DNA from: Brassica napus
Lineage: Eukaryota; Streptophyta; Magnoliopsida; Brassicales; Brassicaceae
Assembly (NCBI RefSeq): GCF_020379485.1
Contig: NC_063444.1
Span: forward strand, 7,264,652-7,328,651
Length of the DNA stretch: 64,000 nucleotides
Direction of reading: 5' to 3'
The stretch's first letter is position 1. Each line of letters opens with the position of its first letter. Below the pieces are notes generated by a model. That model searched no databases. It was given only the letters and a program-made list of their open reading frames with translations, and was not told the DNA's origin. The position numbers and the translations under genes are program-made. Of the stretch, positions 1 to 12,097 are shown one piece after another.

Positions 1-3000
1 GAAGCTGTTATCTCAAAAACGGACAGAATCCGAAGGAAGATAATCGAATGGACGAGGGAGAAAAATGAAAAGAGCAGTGAAGTTATTAGAGAAGCTCAGC
101 TTACCCTTGAAGAAGCCCTGTCTGCGACCGTACCCGACCATAACCTCATCAACTCTGTCTCCCTCAAGCTTGGAAAAGCTTACCGTGAAGAAGAGGAATA
201 TTGGCGACAGAGAAGCCGCATACAGTGGCTCTAATGTGGAGACCGTAATTCTGGCTTCTTCCATGCTATTGCTCGCGGACGTCGCCAAATCAACAACTTC
301 TCCATTCTAGAAGATGAGGAGGGTAGGATCTATGATACTGAGGAGGGGATCGTTTCCACAATATCTCAGTATTTCCGGTCCATCTTCTCATCATCCAGCG
401 CAGACTGCTTAGAAACAGTAGAGGAGGTGCTAAACCCTTGCATCTCTGATGATGATAATGTCAAGCTTACCCTGATCCCAGACAAACAGGAAGTGAAAAG
501 AGTTGTCTTTGCTATTCACGCCGATAAAGCTCCGGGCCCGGATGGATTTTCCGCGGGTTTTTACCACTCTTATTGGAACATTGTGGGTGATGACGTTTAT
601 CAGGACATCCGCGAGTTCTTCGAAATTGGTCAACTTCACCCTCGGCAAAATGAAACGCATGTTCGGTTGATTGCAAAGATCTCCTCGCCAAGAAAGGTAG
701 CAGACTTCCAACCGATCGCACTCTGCACCACTCATTATAAAATTATAGCGAAGATCCTTACTATGCGTCTCCAGCCGCTGCTGCCGCACATCATCTCCCC
801 ACACCAGTCGGCTTTTGTTCCCAAAAGGGCTATTGGGGACAACGTCCTCATTACTCATGAGATCCTTCACTACTTACGCACCTCAAAAGCCAAAGTCCGG
901 TGCTCCATGGCCGTTAAGACGGATATGAGTAAGGCTTATGACAGGATAGAGTGGACTTTCCTCGAGGCAGTGCTGCGGAAACTTGGCTTTCATGAGTGTT
1001 GGATCTCTTGGATTATGGTGTGTGTGTCTTCCGTCTCGTACTTGTTTCTTGTCAACGGCTCACCGCAAGGCAAGGTTAACCCGTCTCGAGGACTCCGGCA
1101 GGGTGACCCCTTATCTCCTTATCTCTTTATCTTGTGCACGGAGGTTCTCTCTGGTCTCTGTTGTAAGGCGCAAGAGTCGGGACTCTTACCAGGGATTAAG
1201 GTCGCTCGCAACTGCCCCCCGATCAACCACCTGTTATTTGCGGATGATACGATGTTCTTCACTCGGTCGAACCGGTCTAGTTGCATCAATCTGCTCACGC
1301 TTCTTAAGAGATACGAAAGAGCCTCGGGTCAATGTATTAGCCCCACTAAATCGGCCTTTACTTTCTTGTCCAAGACCCCTCTAGCGGCCAAAGATTGGGT
1401 CAAGCGGACTATGTCTATTGAGAAAGAAGGAGGCATTGGGAAGTACCTTGGGTTACCCGAACACTTTGGACGAAGAAAGCGTGACATCTTCAATAGCATT
1501 ATCGACAGAATCCGACAAAAGGTCTTGAGCTGGTTAACTCGCTTCCTTTCCGGTGCTGGGAAAGAGGTCCTACTAAAATCCATCCTTACGGCCATTCCGG
1601 TTTATGCCATAACCTGCTTCCGTCTACCGGCCTCCCTCTGCAAGCAAATACAATCGATTCTTACAAGATTTTGGTGGGATTCAAAACCGGACATTAGAAA
1701 AATCTGTTGGGTTGCTTGGTCTAGACTCACCCTCCCAAAGACTATGGGCGGCTTAGGCTTTCGCGACATTGAATGTTACAACCAAGCACTCCTAGCGAAG
1801 ATTGCTTGGCGTCTTATTCGAGATCCACAGTCTCTTTTGGCACAGACTCTATTCGGAAAATACTGTTTCGATTCGTCCTTCTGCGATAGTTCCTGCCCTG
1901 CTTCCGCATTTCATGGCTGGCGCGGGATTCTTTGGGGACGTGATTTACTCCAGCTAGGCCTTGGATGGACTGTGGGGAATGGTGAATCAATCAAAGTCTG
2001 GTCTGATCTCTGGCTGTCCACATCCTCTCCGATAACTCCAATGGGGCCAGCTCCTTCATGAGAAAGTCAAGATATGCTCGTCTCGAACTTGCTTCTTCCT
2101 GAGACAAAGGAGTGGAATGTTCATCTTGTCAGACATCACCTGCCTCTTTATGAGGACCGTATCCTTCAAATTGTACCAAGCTCTTTTGACAAACATGACG
2201 AGCTGGTTTGGCTTCCGAATGCATCTGGAGACTATACATCAAAGTCTGACTATGCCCTGGCTAGACTATCAACGCAGAGCCATATAACTGATCAGTTCCC
2301 GTGGCGCAAAAGTGTTTGGAACCTAAACACCCCTCCTAAGGTGCAAACCTTCCTATGGCGATCAATGAACGGAGCCCTTCCCGTGGGTTCTGTCCTACTC
2401 ACGCGAGGTCTCCATGCGGAGGCTAAGTGTAAAAGGTGTGGAGAGCTTGAAACCCCACTGCACCTCTTCCTTACTTCTCTTTTTGCTGCCCGTATCTGGG
2501 ACCGTATCCCGGCTCTCTTCAAGCCTGATGCTAGCACTATAACTTCGGTGAGTAACCTCCTCATCAGTAACATGAGAATGATCAACCTTCCACCTACCGG
2601 CCTGGGAACCTCCCCAATATACCTGTGGTTGTACTGGCACATTTGGAAGGCTAGAAATATTCTAATCTTTGAAGATAGATCCTGGACAGAAGCTGAATTG
2701 GTTTTAAAAATTATTAAGGATGCGCGCTGCTGGGAAGAGGCTTCCCAAGGCAAAAGACACGCCCAAACCAACAAATCAAATCCGATACCCGCCCCTCCAC
2801 CATCTCTGCAATACATTAACTGCTTCACTGATGGAGCCTGGGATCCTAATTCTGGCAACAGTGGCCAAGGCTGGCATTTCACTACCTCCTCTAGTGTGGA
2901 GTTAAAGCACCAATCTTCTAACCGCCGACATGTAGCTGCACCCATAGTGGCAGAGGCTCTCGCGGTAAAGGCTGCCCTTATTGATGCAGTCACTAATGAC

Positions 3001-3225
3001 TTCTCTCAGCTGAATGTCTTCTCTGACTCGAAGTCTCTCATCAACCTCCTCAATTCCTCTGTTTCAACAGTGCTCCTTCAGAGTGTTATGTTTGATATTA
3101 GAGCCTTGTGTTGTGGGTTTGAATCTATCTCGTTCTTTTTTGTTCCCCGTTTGGGTAATGTCGTTGCGGATACTCTCACAAAGTCTGCGTTAAGACTCCT
3201 TGTAACCTCTCCGGATGGAGAGTAA
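1..3225 (+). pseudogene. LINE ORF2 relic: reverse transcriptase, zf-RVT and RNase H
   Basis: One frame stays open from base 1 to the stop at 3223-3225, apart from TAA at 232-234 and TGA at 2059-2061. Both breaks look like single-base changes, because recognisable LINE sequence continues on each side. The reverse transcriptase carries the catalytic FADD box at 1237-1248, preceded by a GLRQGDPLSPYLF segment. The part after 2074 holds a zf-RVT-like segment with a CxxC...H pattern near 2430-2470. It is followed by an RNase H domain with acidic residues in FTDGAWD, an AEALA helix and the FSDS strand. In an active element this protein would nick target DNA and prime reverse transcription there. The endonuclease domain is outside the window. 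Confidence 0.9.
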
Positions 3226-3269
3226 ACTGTTTCCCCCTTTATGAATCAAAGTAGTTAGTTCAAAAAAAA
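1..3269 (+). mobile_element. LINE-1 type non-LTR retrotransposon, 5'-truncated by the window edge
   Basis: The segment encodes the reverse transcriptase and C-terminal part of a plant L1-type LINE and ends with a run of eight A (3262-3269), as expected for a LINE 3' tail. The endonuclease part would lie left of the window. Because the 5' end is missing, the target-site duplication cannot be tested. The reading frame is broken by two stops, so this copy is dead. Confidence 0.9.
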
Positions 3270-6200
3270 TAATTATCATATGTAATAAAATTAGAGATTA
3301 TACCATATAATTGTTACCAATGTTAAAAAATGGCTTAATTAATTGGTTCATGATTTGCAAATACATCCCCATAACTTCTCTTTACCACTTTGGAATTCAA
3401 TTGGGTGACTTGTTTTGGGTCCCCATTGGTCCTCGATATCCATAATTTGTATGCAGTCTATTTCAAGTACAAATTCTTAATTATTACCAGCAAAGTTATA
3501 TTCTTAATCATGATTCTGCATGTAGAAGATCAAATCCACTGCATGATCAAGAATGTTATTGATTGATATACATCTTCTTGTCTTAAGCATTCTATATTGA
3601 TAGCTATTTAATTAATTTGTAGGTTTCTAAAACACGTAGTATATTAATCGGAGGTTCAAATTTTGTTTAACGTCTAAAATATTTAAGCACCAGTTGATTT
3701 TAACATTCTTATATATTTTGTAATGATTGTTTAGATGTCCATTGAACTAATTTTCTTATTTTTATATAGCTGAAAACCGATAATAAACCACAAAATCCAT
3801 TAGAAAATTGTTTTACCATTTAAAATGTTTATAAATGACCAAATGATAAGATGTAAATGTATGTTTCTGTTAAGCAATTATTTTGTTTGTCAAAATTTAG
3901 ACGTTTATGCTTTTAATGACCAAACTGTAGAACATTAGCTTTTTTTCTTCCTAAAGGACTAAATTAACATATTTACTAAAAAGAACTACAATTCTACTAC
4001 TCCAGTGGATAATCAAGTCTCACAAAATTGTTCTAATGGTTATTATATGTTGTATCCAAAAATGTAATGTTTTTTCTTTTGGCTCAACTTCAACTTTCGT
4101 TCGCCCATTTGTGGTAACGAGATTATAACCTTACAAGATTTTCACTCCACGTACAGTATCGGGATCTAGTATCTCCCCAGAAACACTTAAAAGGATCCTA
4201 CGCTACCCGAATCAATCCGATATTGCATTTTTCACCATTACGAGAACAAGATCATCTCACTACTTGGAATGAACTGTCTTAAACCTTAAATTAGACCACA
4301 CGATGAGAAAACAGTGTCAAACAAATGAAACTTAAACTGACTTATAATATAGAGAATAAGCAATTGATCTTCCAATACTACGAATTCAGTTCGATATCAA
4401 TCGCCTCAACACCTAACAACCAATGTAATGTTTAGTGCTCTGCTCATACAGTGGTAGTAGGGCCGAAGAGTTCTGCAAAATCATTATGGAATTTTTTGGC
4501 TAATATTAAGGATATTTATGATAGTGAAAGAATAATCGATTCTCAGTGCTCTTTGATTTTGGTCTTCCATTTGGCAAATGGCAGATTTGACCGTATCAAA
4601 AACCTCCACTTCTTAGTTCTTACATCTCACGTATGAGTCACATGAAACTCGGGGGAAACTAAAGCCCATCATCATGAGAAAATGAAACAAGAACAACATA
4701 AAGCTGAAGAGAAAAATAATAAAGCATTCATTGGTCTAGAGCTTGTTAATAAGTGGTAGCGACTAAAGTCAGTGAATAAGTGAATGATTTGGAACTTGCG
4801 AGGAGGAAATACATACTATTATTTATCTTTTAGATTTTGTATCAGTATTTGATATACATAAGATTTTAAACAAATGTAAAATTTTTAATTGATATAATAT
4901 ACCAAATTTAAGAAAGTTGAGACAATAGATATGAATATAACAAAACTTACCAACCCCCATGTCCAAATCCCAAGAGGTTAGATTATGTACAAATTCCAAT
5001 ATCATTTAAATCATCAATTTTCAAATTTGGTTTAAATAAATCACCTATTTTTTCCGTTAACCAAAAATACACTTAATTTTGGTTGACAAGTCATTTTAGT
5101 CATATCGTTAGTCAACAATTATAATTAACTTATAGTAGGCCTAAAATGACTTTTAAAGTTAATGATTGTTTTGGCAAAAAATATAAATCAACATTTTTCT
5201 GAAAAAATAGATGTTAACTTATAGAATAAATAATTTAGTAAATTTTTTTTTATAAATATGAATATTGAATAAATAAAAATATAAATTTCATTATTTTCTT
5301 CAAAATAAAATTTATATAATTTTCATTTATATTCTTAGTTAATATATCATTAGGTAAATTAAATTTTATAACTAAATAGTTTAGAAGATAAATTAAATTT
5401 ATAGAAATTTTACTTTGAGAAAATGAAAAATTTCTTTTTTAGTTTGAATTATTTCTTATTTATAATTTAAAATATTAATTTTATATTTAAAAAAATATTT
5501 TAAAATATTTAAAATCAAATATTTTAAGTGTTGTTTGTGCCAAAAAAATCATCAACTTTAAAAGCTTGTGATTAAAATGGCTCGTCAACAAAAGTTGAGT
5601 GTTTTTGTGGTTTACGAAAAAAATTGGTATTTTATTTCATCCAAATTTGAAAGTTAATGATTTAAATGACATTTTTTCCAATGTATTTTACTACTTTCTC
5701 TTTTATATAAAGGAACTCTATAACATAATGAAATTTGATCTAATATGTTTCTTTAAAATAGCAATCTCCAAATATAAAGTGAATATTAAAAAATGTTATT
5801 TATTCCTCCATAAATAGATAAAATAATAATTTCTATTTTAGAAAAAATAGAAATGAATTGGAATAAATTTGTTTCTAAATAATATTTTAGAAGCAAAAAA
5901 AAGAGATGAGTTGAACATACTCTTACATCATACATTTGAAAATTACTAAAGTTAGGCAACAAGACTAAATAGTCAAACAGATGTTTAGTACTGGTTTGCA
6001 TTTCAATAGTTTGCATCAGTATTGTTGGTTAGTTGCCACGTATATCAATAGCTAGATCAGTATGTATAAGCACTTTGACAAACAAAAATACCTCCCTGAT
6101 CAAAGGAGTATATATCAAAAGGGTGTATATATATAAAAGAAAGCATAGACGTATTTAACAGTTAAAAATTTGTTGATAAAGTCTTAAATCTTTAATCATG

Positions 6201-7648
6201 CATGAATACGACATTATTCGTTTACACGACCAACATGTGTTTTGAATATAAACAATCTCAGTGGATTCTGATCATGTACGAGTTAGTACAATTATTTGAA
6301 AATTCAAATAAAAAAAGACGCAGTGAAATTAATATTTCAAATTATTCATATAAGTTTCCGGAAGATTTGCTATTTCTAGCTTTACGGGTTGCTTGAATAT
6401 CAATATTGGAATATTTAACCAAAAAATATTAATAAATAGAGAATCTAAATTTACCTTTTGAGAAAAAAGAAAAGAGAAATTATGATGTCCAATGCATTAC
6501 AAAATTGTAGTATTTTATATGATACATATACTATACACACTTTTTAATGATAACCACTTATGGAAATGGCATTTTTAAGATCTTCCGCAACTATGGCGTA
6601 AAGAATTTTGATGATAAGGAGAAAGAAACCATACATTTATCATTACAAAAACATGTTATATCTTATAATATTCGAGCTAATCAATTTACCATGTCAAGTC
6701 AGTTTTCGTTGAATTCAAAAAGTCAAATCTCTTTTATCTAACAAACACTAGAATCAACTTTGATCTCTTCGCTTTCTAATACCCTTTTCATCGACCATTT
6801 TCTTTTCCTTTTCTATTTATATTATATTCTTTAGAAATATATATAGAGATAAAATCATCCGAGTAATATTTCAAAATAAAAACCAGGATTACATAATGTG
6901 TATTTTCATTCCATAAACTTTCACATGGAATGAAAATTTATGGAATGAAAATAAATTTCTCCTATAATCATTAAAATATACAACATTTTCATTCCATAAA
7001 TTTTCTGACCTAAGATGAACATTAAAAATTTACAGAACTTAAAAATCAATCTTCATACACGCAGTTCATCACTAGTTTTGTTCCGTTCAATATAAAAGTA
7101 CTGCATTGATCTTGAGAATACAATTTATTATTCCTCATTATTTTATATTCAAAACTAAATAGATATTGGTGTAGCAAATGTTGTTTTCGAATTTTCTATC
7201 TCAAGATAGGCATTCACTTTCTAGCAGCCTTTTTTGGTGGATCGGTTTCGTTCTCATTTCTAAAATGTTTTTGAAGTATTTTTCTATAATGTCGTGTGAT
7301 AAAATCGTTTACTCTTTGACTAACAAGAAAGAAATTCAAATACTCTGAAGCTACACCAAAATAAGCAATCTAGCTGTCAAGCATTCTTTTTATGATCAAA
7401 ACAATTTTTCTTCTTTTTTGACAAAGAAAGCTCGGATGAACAACACAAATGGTTCCATTAAAATTACTAGAGAACTCGTGAACCCATTTCCTTTTCTCGG
7501 TTCCAACCTTCCAATGTACTTTTTCTTTTAAATTTTGATAACCGGAATCCAGGATTATCTCTGAGTACGTAATATATATTAATCATCCATAAAACTCTAA
7601 ACCATAAATATCTTGTGTTCTAGATTATCTTCGGTGGTAAATGTGACT
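3270..7648. other. AT-rich intergenic DNA, no gene recognised
   Basis: I see no coding region with family similarity here. The small open frames have the composition of random AT-rich sequence. The only local structure noted is a short sequence TTTTCATTCCATAAA present at 6903-6917, as an inverted copy near 6938-6952, and again in direct orientation near 6985-7000. This is probably a fragment of a small repeat. Confidence 0.6.
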
Positions 7649-8396
7649 AACCTCTAAAGTGGCAATGACTTCCACTTTAAACTTTCAAGGTCTATACTTC
7701 CATAATAAACCTTTCAAATTATTAACATTCTTAACAAAAAAATTATGAAAGTGGCTCCTGTGTTTTTTTATTGGTTTGGTGAACAAAATTGGAAGCGCGG
7801 TTGACGTGATGATAACTCGTTTGTTTTACTTAAGCATATACTTTATTAAATTTTTCCTTTTATCAGTATAAACCATTCATAAAAATAATATATCAACCCA
7901 GAGTCATCTTACCCTTACAAATCAAACTAATTTAAAACCGGTATCCTTAGAAACCTCAGAAAATAACGAAATACCACACATGAAAACTCGTAAACATAGA
8001 TTAAGAAGATTATAATATTAACGCTATCATTACTTCATGTCGTCTTACACAGATTTTTTCCTCACTGTGGTTTTCTCTTTTGAGTTTTTGTTTCGTTCAC
8101 GGATTTTTACACGGCTTTACCCTACAAAGCCGATTAGGGATCTTAAATTACTTTGTCTATGAATAAAATTAAAATATAGTTTGTTAAAAATATTAATTTT
8201 ATAAAAATATATGTTTAATAAAATAAACGGAGTTAATCATCATGTAACGGTGTTCATAATTCTATCCACTATAATAATAAAAAAACACGTGAACTACTTT
8301 CACAATTTTTGTCTGGAGTGTTATTAGTTTGAAGGTTTATTATAGAAATATAAAGTTTGAAGGTTTAAAGTAGAAGTAATGGCCACTTTGGAGGTT
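7649..8396. mobile_element. Non-autonomous DNA transposon with about 120 bp terminal inverted repeats
   Basis: The left arm (7649-7772) and the reverse complement of the right arm (8276-8396) align along almost their whole length. They share blocks such as CCTCTAAAGTGG / CCTCCAAAGTGG and GAAAGTGG / GAAAGTAG followed by GTGTTTTTTTATT. The roughly 500 bp between the arms has no coding potential I can recognise. Long arms and small size fit a Mutator-type MITE or a foldback element. I did not find a convincing target-site duplication, so the exact ends and superfamily are open. Confidence 0.7.
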
Positions 8397-9159
8397 TTAA
8401 ATAGAATTTTCCCTTATATTTAAATACTACTAAAATCAATATGGAGACTATTTTAAACTACAATCCCTATAAAATAAATATCGAAGTTGTTTCAAACAAC
8501 AATTCTCTTGTTCTAACTTTCTCTATTACAGTTCTCTTTTAATTATGTTTAAAATGAACATGAAGCCTAATCAGATGTTAAAAAAACAAGCCTTTTCTAA
8601 ACACATTTTAATATTACAGTATTATCGTTTTAGATTCAGAAACATGTCAACACTATTAACAGTAAAAGTCAGTAAGTAGCTCAGCTTGGAGAACAGTTGG
8701 AGGTAGACGAAGAATCAGGTGTAGATCAACGACATCAGGTTTCAATGAAAGTAAGCATGGGACACCGATACACCTGTCAAGTCAATGGATCTTGGTCAGA
8801 GAAGGACGAGTGGATGGGAATGGGCTTCATCCTACTAGAAGCAGATGAGGTGCTCCTACAGGGACAAAAGTGTACTAAACGTTCACCAACACCAATCCAT
8901 CAGAAGCAGAGGGACTCCTATGGGCGATGAAGAAGTGAGGGATCGTGATTTTGACGGCGTCCTCTTAAGCTACAAGAAAAATGGGTTTTGATAGCAGCAG
9001 AGAATAGCGTTTTTTGTATTTCTGTTATGATTGACATATCTGTTAGTTTTAGATAGCGTTTGTATATTTGGAAACGGTATGATAGAATAGTATAATTGGA
9101 AACGTTATGATAACTTATATATGTTTAATAGCAAAATAATTAAAACGCTATGTTTGGTT

Positions 9160-9700
9160 TTTTAAATCTCTTAACCCTAAACAAGTTTTTAAACCCTAAA
9201 CTCTAACTATAAACCTTAAAACTCTTATATTCTCATACTATAACTTCAACTTTTGAATTTGAACTCAAACTTATTTTTTTTAATTTTAATATATAACTTC
9301 CAAACACACAAACCTTAATTCTTCAATCAAACTCTATACCCTAAATCCTAACATCAAACATATATAAACATAGCTCTTAAATTGAATCATAAACATATAA
9401 ACTCTAAAGCACAAAACATATAATTTGTATAATAATTTCAAAATCATAACACACAGCTCTTAATTTTGTGTTAAAAATACTTAATATAACTCTAATTATT
9501 CAAACCCTATTATGAAAATTTTGAAAATCATAAATCTACAAAATCCAAATCAAATTTATATTTCAAATGTTAAATTATAATATCTAATCTTTAAATTTAG
9601 GAAAATTCTAAAATAATTAAAAATAAATTTAAATACATTAAACTTTAATTTAAACTCTAAATCATAAATCAAACTCCAACTTTTTAATATACACGAACCT
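9160..9700. repeat. Degenerate AACCCTAAA-like tract inside the CACTA element
   Basis: The strand is strongly A and C rich, with repeated imperfect copies of AAACCCTAAA, AACTCTAA and AAACCTTAAA, clearest at 9170-9230. Near the other side of the element (10477-10525) the reverse orientation GTTTAGGTTTAG appears. These resemble teloboxes or eroded telomere-like repeats. No exact tandem array remains. Confidence 0.45.
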
Positions 9701-9875
9701 TAAACAGAAAAACAATAATGTGTACTGAAGAAAAACAAAAAGTTGTCGAAGAAAAGGTAAAAAATAAAAAAAACTTTTCTATGGGCCAATACATGATTCA
9801 TGTGGATTGCAATACAAACCCTTAGATTAGTTTAATCTAACGACCACAATTCATTTGTGCTTCTCTTCTTCTTTG

Positions 9876-9881
<6 letters not shown>

Positions 9882-9910
<29 letters not shown>
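9882..9910 (+). repeat. (CT)n microsatellite
   Basis: About 14 CT dinucleotides in a row, followed by a pyrimidine-rich stretch to about 9970. This looks like a plant 5' leader and lies inside the CACTA element. Confidence 0.9.
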
Positions 9911-9914
<4 letters not shown>

Positions 9915-9979
9915 TACCTCTTCCCCTTCCCCTTCGAGTCTTCTGTGTTTAATCTTCTCTTCTTCTCAACTATTTTTTC

Positions 9980-10556
9980 TTGAAGTTTGGATATTAAGTT
10001 TGATTTAGCAATCCGCCTTCGACTCGGCCTCTGGTGCCTTCAACTCCGCCTCTGGTGCCTTCAACACTGCCTCTGGCGCCTTCAATTCCAAACTCTGCTG
10101 CTGCGTTTGTCATTCAAGATACATCTCTTTTACTCTTTATCAAAATTTAATCTCAAACCTCTCTCTCGTCTCTTGTGTTTCCCTTTTTTCCAATTATCCA
10201 GATTAAACAAAGTAACGAGACTGTTGGGACAGGTGGGGAATGATGAAGCCCAGAGACGAGCCGTTTTTGATTGGGCCGAGATGAAGCTCTCTGAATCCGC
10301 CGGTCAAGACTCTAACTCCACCGCGTCTCTGAAGAAGAGGAGAGAGGATGAAATAGAAGAGGAGAGAAGATGAGGAAGACCAACACCGGATCTGACGAAG
10401 CTTTGGTGTGGAGATGGCAGAGGAAGCTAGTGGTGGTGGTTGAGGTGGAGCCGAGCAAGAAGAAGAAAAGGAATAGAGGTTTAGGTTTAGTAGGTTTAGG
10501 TTTAGTTGTTTGGTTTAGTTTGGTTAACTTTGATGTACCGGTTTTAGATTTATAAC
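9980..10556 (+). other. Possible captured host sequence in the CACTA element
   Basis: This part is richer in G and C than the rest of the element. It holds three tandem copies of a 21 bp unit (about 10027-10090, each containing CTCTGGTGCCTTCAA). A run of purine-rich sequence follows that could encode a Lys/Glu-rich peptide (10250-10470). Two overlapping open frames cross it, neither with a family I recognise. It may be a gene fragment picked up by the transposon, but the sequence alone does not prove coding. Confidence 0.35.
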
Positions 10557-11145
10557 AATTTTGATATATATATATATTTTTTAATTTTTAATAAGGTAAA
10601 TAATAACACAAAAACAACGCTATTAAAAAGTATTTAGTTGCATATACAAAACCGCTATAGTATATCGTAATATGATAGCAGTGCAAAAAAACGATATCAA
10701 ATGTGTCTGGTCTACTATGACGGGCGATGATACAGCGCTTTATAAACCGCTATAGTATCGTTAGATAGCGTTTTTCGTCCGCTAATAAAAGCTTTTTTTC
10801 TTGTAGTGTTAGCATCCGATTACCAACATCTTATTAATGTCATCCTGAAAGAAACAGAGTGGCCTGCCTTAGCCCCGGAGTTGGACGACATTAACCTTCT
10901 TGCTGCAAGATTGCAAAATGCTGTGTTTCTCATATTTCTCGATCTGTTAATCTCCGTGCGGACTCCTTAGCAAAAGGAGGACGATCACGAGCTCAAACCT
11001 TCTCAGATGTAAACGTTATGGTTCTCCGTAGGCCGGCTCTAGTAGCTAGCTTGATCGAACCAGAGTGATTTCTTATAAAAGTTTGATTGATGACAAGAAA
11101 AAACAGTAAATGTCAGTTTATTTTACAGATAACACCTGGAAAAAT

Positions 11146-12082
11146 TGATAAACTAAAATTGGATTTTAATCTACTGTCAAGTTAACAGTGTAGTTGTAAC
11201 AAGTCTAAACTCGGATCACTCAAGTTAAATCAACCCACTTTCCTGGTGTTGATTCCTTTGCAAATCGGTCTTGTGGCCTAAACTCTCGTTTGGATCAAGA
11301 CGCGCCAGCAAGCTTTAGAGATCAAGTCCGATATGTTCACAATACACCCTAATATCTACTCTCGCTGACTAGGGATGCAAAGCTCATTCAAATCATATCA
11401 GGTTATCAATCAATGGTTAGCTAAATCGATTAACCCTAATTCATGCACTAAGTGATCGGTTCAATGCAAGCAATAAGAACAGATATGAATGTAGACAATC
11501 TTACGATGACTTATCTATGCTCAGTTTACGAATCCAACACCCTAGAACCCTAAACTAACTCGGTGACTACTCAGACATAACACAAGAACAGAGAAGCATG
11601 ATTTCTGAATAATACTGCATATAATAAATAATAGGAATCAGAGGGTTCAGCATAATCTTCTATAGGAGATATATTGAGCCGTCTCCCTTACAAGTAGCAA
11701 ATCGCAAATCGCAAGCTCTCTCCAGTCTTTCTTGCGTAAAACTAAGGTTTTGTTTAAAATAATAAATAGGAAACTATATATATAGGAGCCACAGGCGGCT
11801 AGAGGAAGGAAATAGGAAATCTAGGGCAAATCCCGAAATATTTGGAAACTTCTTTTTTTTTTTCTCTGTCGCTGGAACAGACACTCAGGCTGCTCCGGTT
11901 GGCTGTTATGCGCGAAAGACTCCAAATCATACTTTTCTCTCTTCTTTTCCTCTAGCTGGTCCATTTCCCATCCAATACAACTCTAGACTTGTTATGACTC
12001 AAAAGGGACTAAAAAGACTTGATAAAACTTTGAAAACTATTAGTAAGACATACGTATAATGTGCCAAAAATACAATATATCA
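11146..12082 (-). repeat. Athila 3' LTR (937 bp)
   Basis: It starts TGATAAACTAAA and ends TATATCA on the plus strand. It matches 21778-22929 but lacks a 216 bp block that the other LTR carries at 21832-22047. The gap point lies at a shared TAA, as expected for a small deletion between microhomologies. Confidence 0.93.
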
Positions 12083-12097
12083 ACTCTCCCAGACTTA
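12083..12097 (-). promoter_or_regulatory. Polypurine tract of the Athila element
   Basis: On the minus strand the bases just upstream of the 3' LTR read AAGTCTGGGAGAGT, a purine-rich primer for plus-strand DNA. A near copy, AAGTCTGGGAGAGG, lies further inside at about 13401-13416. Confidence 0.65.

Larger units (their letters stand above)
8968..10808. mobile_element. Non-autonomous CACTA (En/Spm) transposon, 1841 bp
   Basis: The right end reads CACTACAAGAAAA on the minus strand, the canonical CACTA terminus. The left end is AGCTACAAGAAAA, the same terminus with two changed bases. A 3 bp TTA target duplication flanks it (8965-8967 and 10809-10811), as expected for this superfamily. Sub-terminal copies of AGCG / CGCTA motifs occur in both ends, for example near 9013, 9054, 9150, 10618, 10662 and 10764. 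No transposase coding sequence is present, so it would need a helper element. Confidence 0.88.
8697..11068 (+). pseudogene. RNase H-like (RVT_3 type) coding relic, split by a CACTA element
   Basis: The left part (8697-8967) reads through a CQVNGSW start and a GMGFILLEAD strand. The right part (10809-11068) contains ASDYQ, EWPALAPELDDI and ADSLAKGG, the order expected in plant RNase H-like domains found in LINE ORF2 ends and related host proteins. Removing the CACTA element and one TTA copy joins the halves in the correct frame (GVLL followed by ASDYQ). At least two small frameshifts are also present, one near 8898 and one near 8930, and another frame change lies near 10930. The protein is not functional. 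Whether it came from a LINE or a host RNase H-like gene cannot be decided here. Confidence 0.75.

Noticed and set aside
4451..6741. Small open frames of 60-76 codons
   Set aside because: Composition is random AT-rich sequence. There is no plausible splice context or protein family.
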